Shown here: positions 61,775 to 62,277 of the stretch, piece after piece
Layout of the letters: each line of letters opens with the position of its first letter
Position numbering within the stretch: position 1 is the first letter of the stretch
Origin: Candidatus Sabulitectum sp.
GTDB taxonomy: Bacteria > Fermentibacterota > Fermentibacteria > Fermentibacterales > JCC-6
Assembly: GCA_029938555.1 (NCBI GenBank)
Contig: JAOZUR010000010.1
Coordinates: 1-62,277 of the forward strand
DNA: 62,277 nucleotides
Reading direction: 5' to 3'
The notes under the pieces: generated by a model
Seen by the model: the letters and a program-made list of their open reading frames with translations, nothing else
The model's database searches: none
Told to the model about the DNA's origin: nothing
Position numbers and translations under genes: made by a program

Positions 61775-62124
61775 AAATTATTGTTTCCCTTATCCTGCAC
61801 AGATACAACGACACTAACTGCTTTTTCTTTTACAAGCTTGATGTGCAAAACACCCAATTTCAATTCAGCAGATACATTTTCCGTATCAACTCTACTGGGA
61901 AGATATAACTCCCTCTGAAATTCACCTGTTTGAATCTCGATAGCCAGTGCTGTTGCCCTGTGGCAAAGTTTTTTTTTGACTCCCCATATCTTCACAACAC
62001 GGGGAGTAATTTCCAGCTCAAAATCGTCAGAGCCAACTCCTGGAATCTCTACATAAACATCAAACCCAAAAGCAGTAACATATACATCACAATGCAGAAT
62101 CCAGTTATCTGAGTTTCTATACAT
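61771..62124 (-). CDS. Hsp20/alpha-crystallin family small heat-shock protein
   Basis: ATP-independent holdase of 117 residues made almost entirely of the alpha-crystallin domain: FGFDVYVEIPGVGSDDFELEI at the start of the domain and RELYLPSRVDTENVSAELKLGVLHIKLVKE near the end (the typical G-V-L-x-I-x-L strand). The N-terminal arm is very short and the I-x-I tail is not evident, so it may oligomerise poorly. The ATG lies 3 bases after the TonB-like stop and it overlaps lon by 4 bases. Confidence 0.88.
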   Translation of the reverse strand: MYRNSDNWILHCDVYVTAFGFDVYVEIPGVGSDDFELEITPRVVKIWGVKKKLCHRATALAIEIQTGEFQRELYLPSRVDTENVSAELKLGVLHIKLVKEKAVSVVVSVQDKGNNNL

Positions 62125-62127
62125 TAT

Positions 62128-62277
62128 TTACTGAATATCAAATCTAACTGAAACTGTGGTTGAAACCTCAACAGGAACACCGCCCTGGGTGGCAGGATTA
62201 AATATCCACTGCCTAACAGCGGCCTCTGCAGCAGCTCCACAGCCCAATCCCAATTCATCCGAAACAACAGATACATT
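62128..62277 (-). CDS. TonB C-terminal domain protein (partial, runs out of window)
   Basis: Only the last 49 residues are inside the window: GAAAEAAVRQWIFNPATQGG followed by VPVEVSTTVSVRFDIQ and a TAA stop. The A-V-x-x-W-x-(F/Y)-x-P-A ... G-x-P-V-x-V pattern is the TonB C-terminal domain, which transmits proton-motive energy to outer-membrane receptors. Its N-terminus, including any membrane anchor, lies beyond 62277. It precedes hsp20 and lon in the same orientation. Confidence 0.85.
   Translation of the reverse strand, partial: NVSVVSDELGLGCGAAAEAAVRQWIFNPATQGGVPVEVSTTVSVRFDIQ

Overview
The window is a dense bacterial chromosome segment of roughly 40% GC by eye, with almost every gene on the minus strand. 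It looks like an anaerobic, didermic member of the FCB superphylum, perhaps a candidate lineage such as Fermentibacterota; the lineage is inference. The supporting signs are an Rnf complex, selenocysteine machinery, type IX-secretion-like C-terminal domains beside a PorV/OmpA protein, many lipoproteins, and an archaeal-type phenylalanyl-tRNA synthetase. I see no mobile element, CRISPR array or phage region.

Layout: (1) 1-4.3 kb: UDP-glucose 6-dehydrogenase (cut by the window edge), then selA-selB. (2) 4.4-7.4 kb: a membrane protein with a paired-cysteine tail and a secreted NodB-like deacetylase with a sorting tail. (3) 7.5-12.9 kb: a complete rnfCDGEAB operon closed by a hairpin terminator. 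(4) 13.0-14.9 kb: nrdR, a tRNA-His/Lys/Arg cluster with its own promoter and an internal terminator, and a primary-type sigma factor. (5) 14.9-24.5 kb: a Se/S-carrier-like protein with a cysteine desulfurase, two divergent small secreted proteins, PEBP, a cation efflux protein, an M20 peptidase, a zinc-ribbon protein, a PPIase lipoprotein and dacB.

(6) 24.5-32.9 kb: a tight cell-envelope operon (subtilase, PorV-OmpA, DUF948-like, lipoprotein, TPR) running into aroQ and efp. (7) 33-46.4 kb: a 13 kb overlapping gene train: ispH-ubiA fusion, SH3 lipoprotein, purB, GAF protein, purL, purQ, unknown, radical SAM/DUF2344, rng, rplU, folD. (8) 46.5-62.3 kb: a small secreted protein, then tonB (partial), hsp20, lon, lipoprotein, LysM protein, an L7/L12-like repeat protein, a tyrosine recombinase, an unknown, a secreted caspase-like protease, pheS, pheT and uvrB.

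The strongest oddities are two genes (uvrB and the radical SAM gene) whose only plausible start is CTG behind a good ribosome binding site, an IspH-UbiA fusion, a short tail (T-W-x-x-I/L-K-x-x-F) shared by two unrelated-looking secreted proteins, a secreted caspase-like protease with a zinc-ribbon tail, and a protein built from repeated L7/L12-CTD-like modules. I do not see one clear new multi-gene defence or biosynthetic system.
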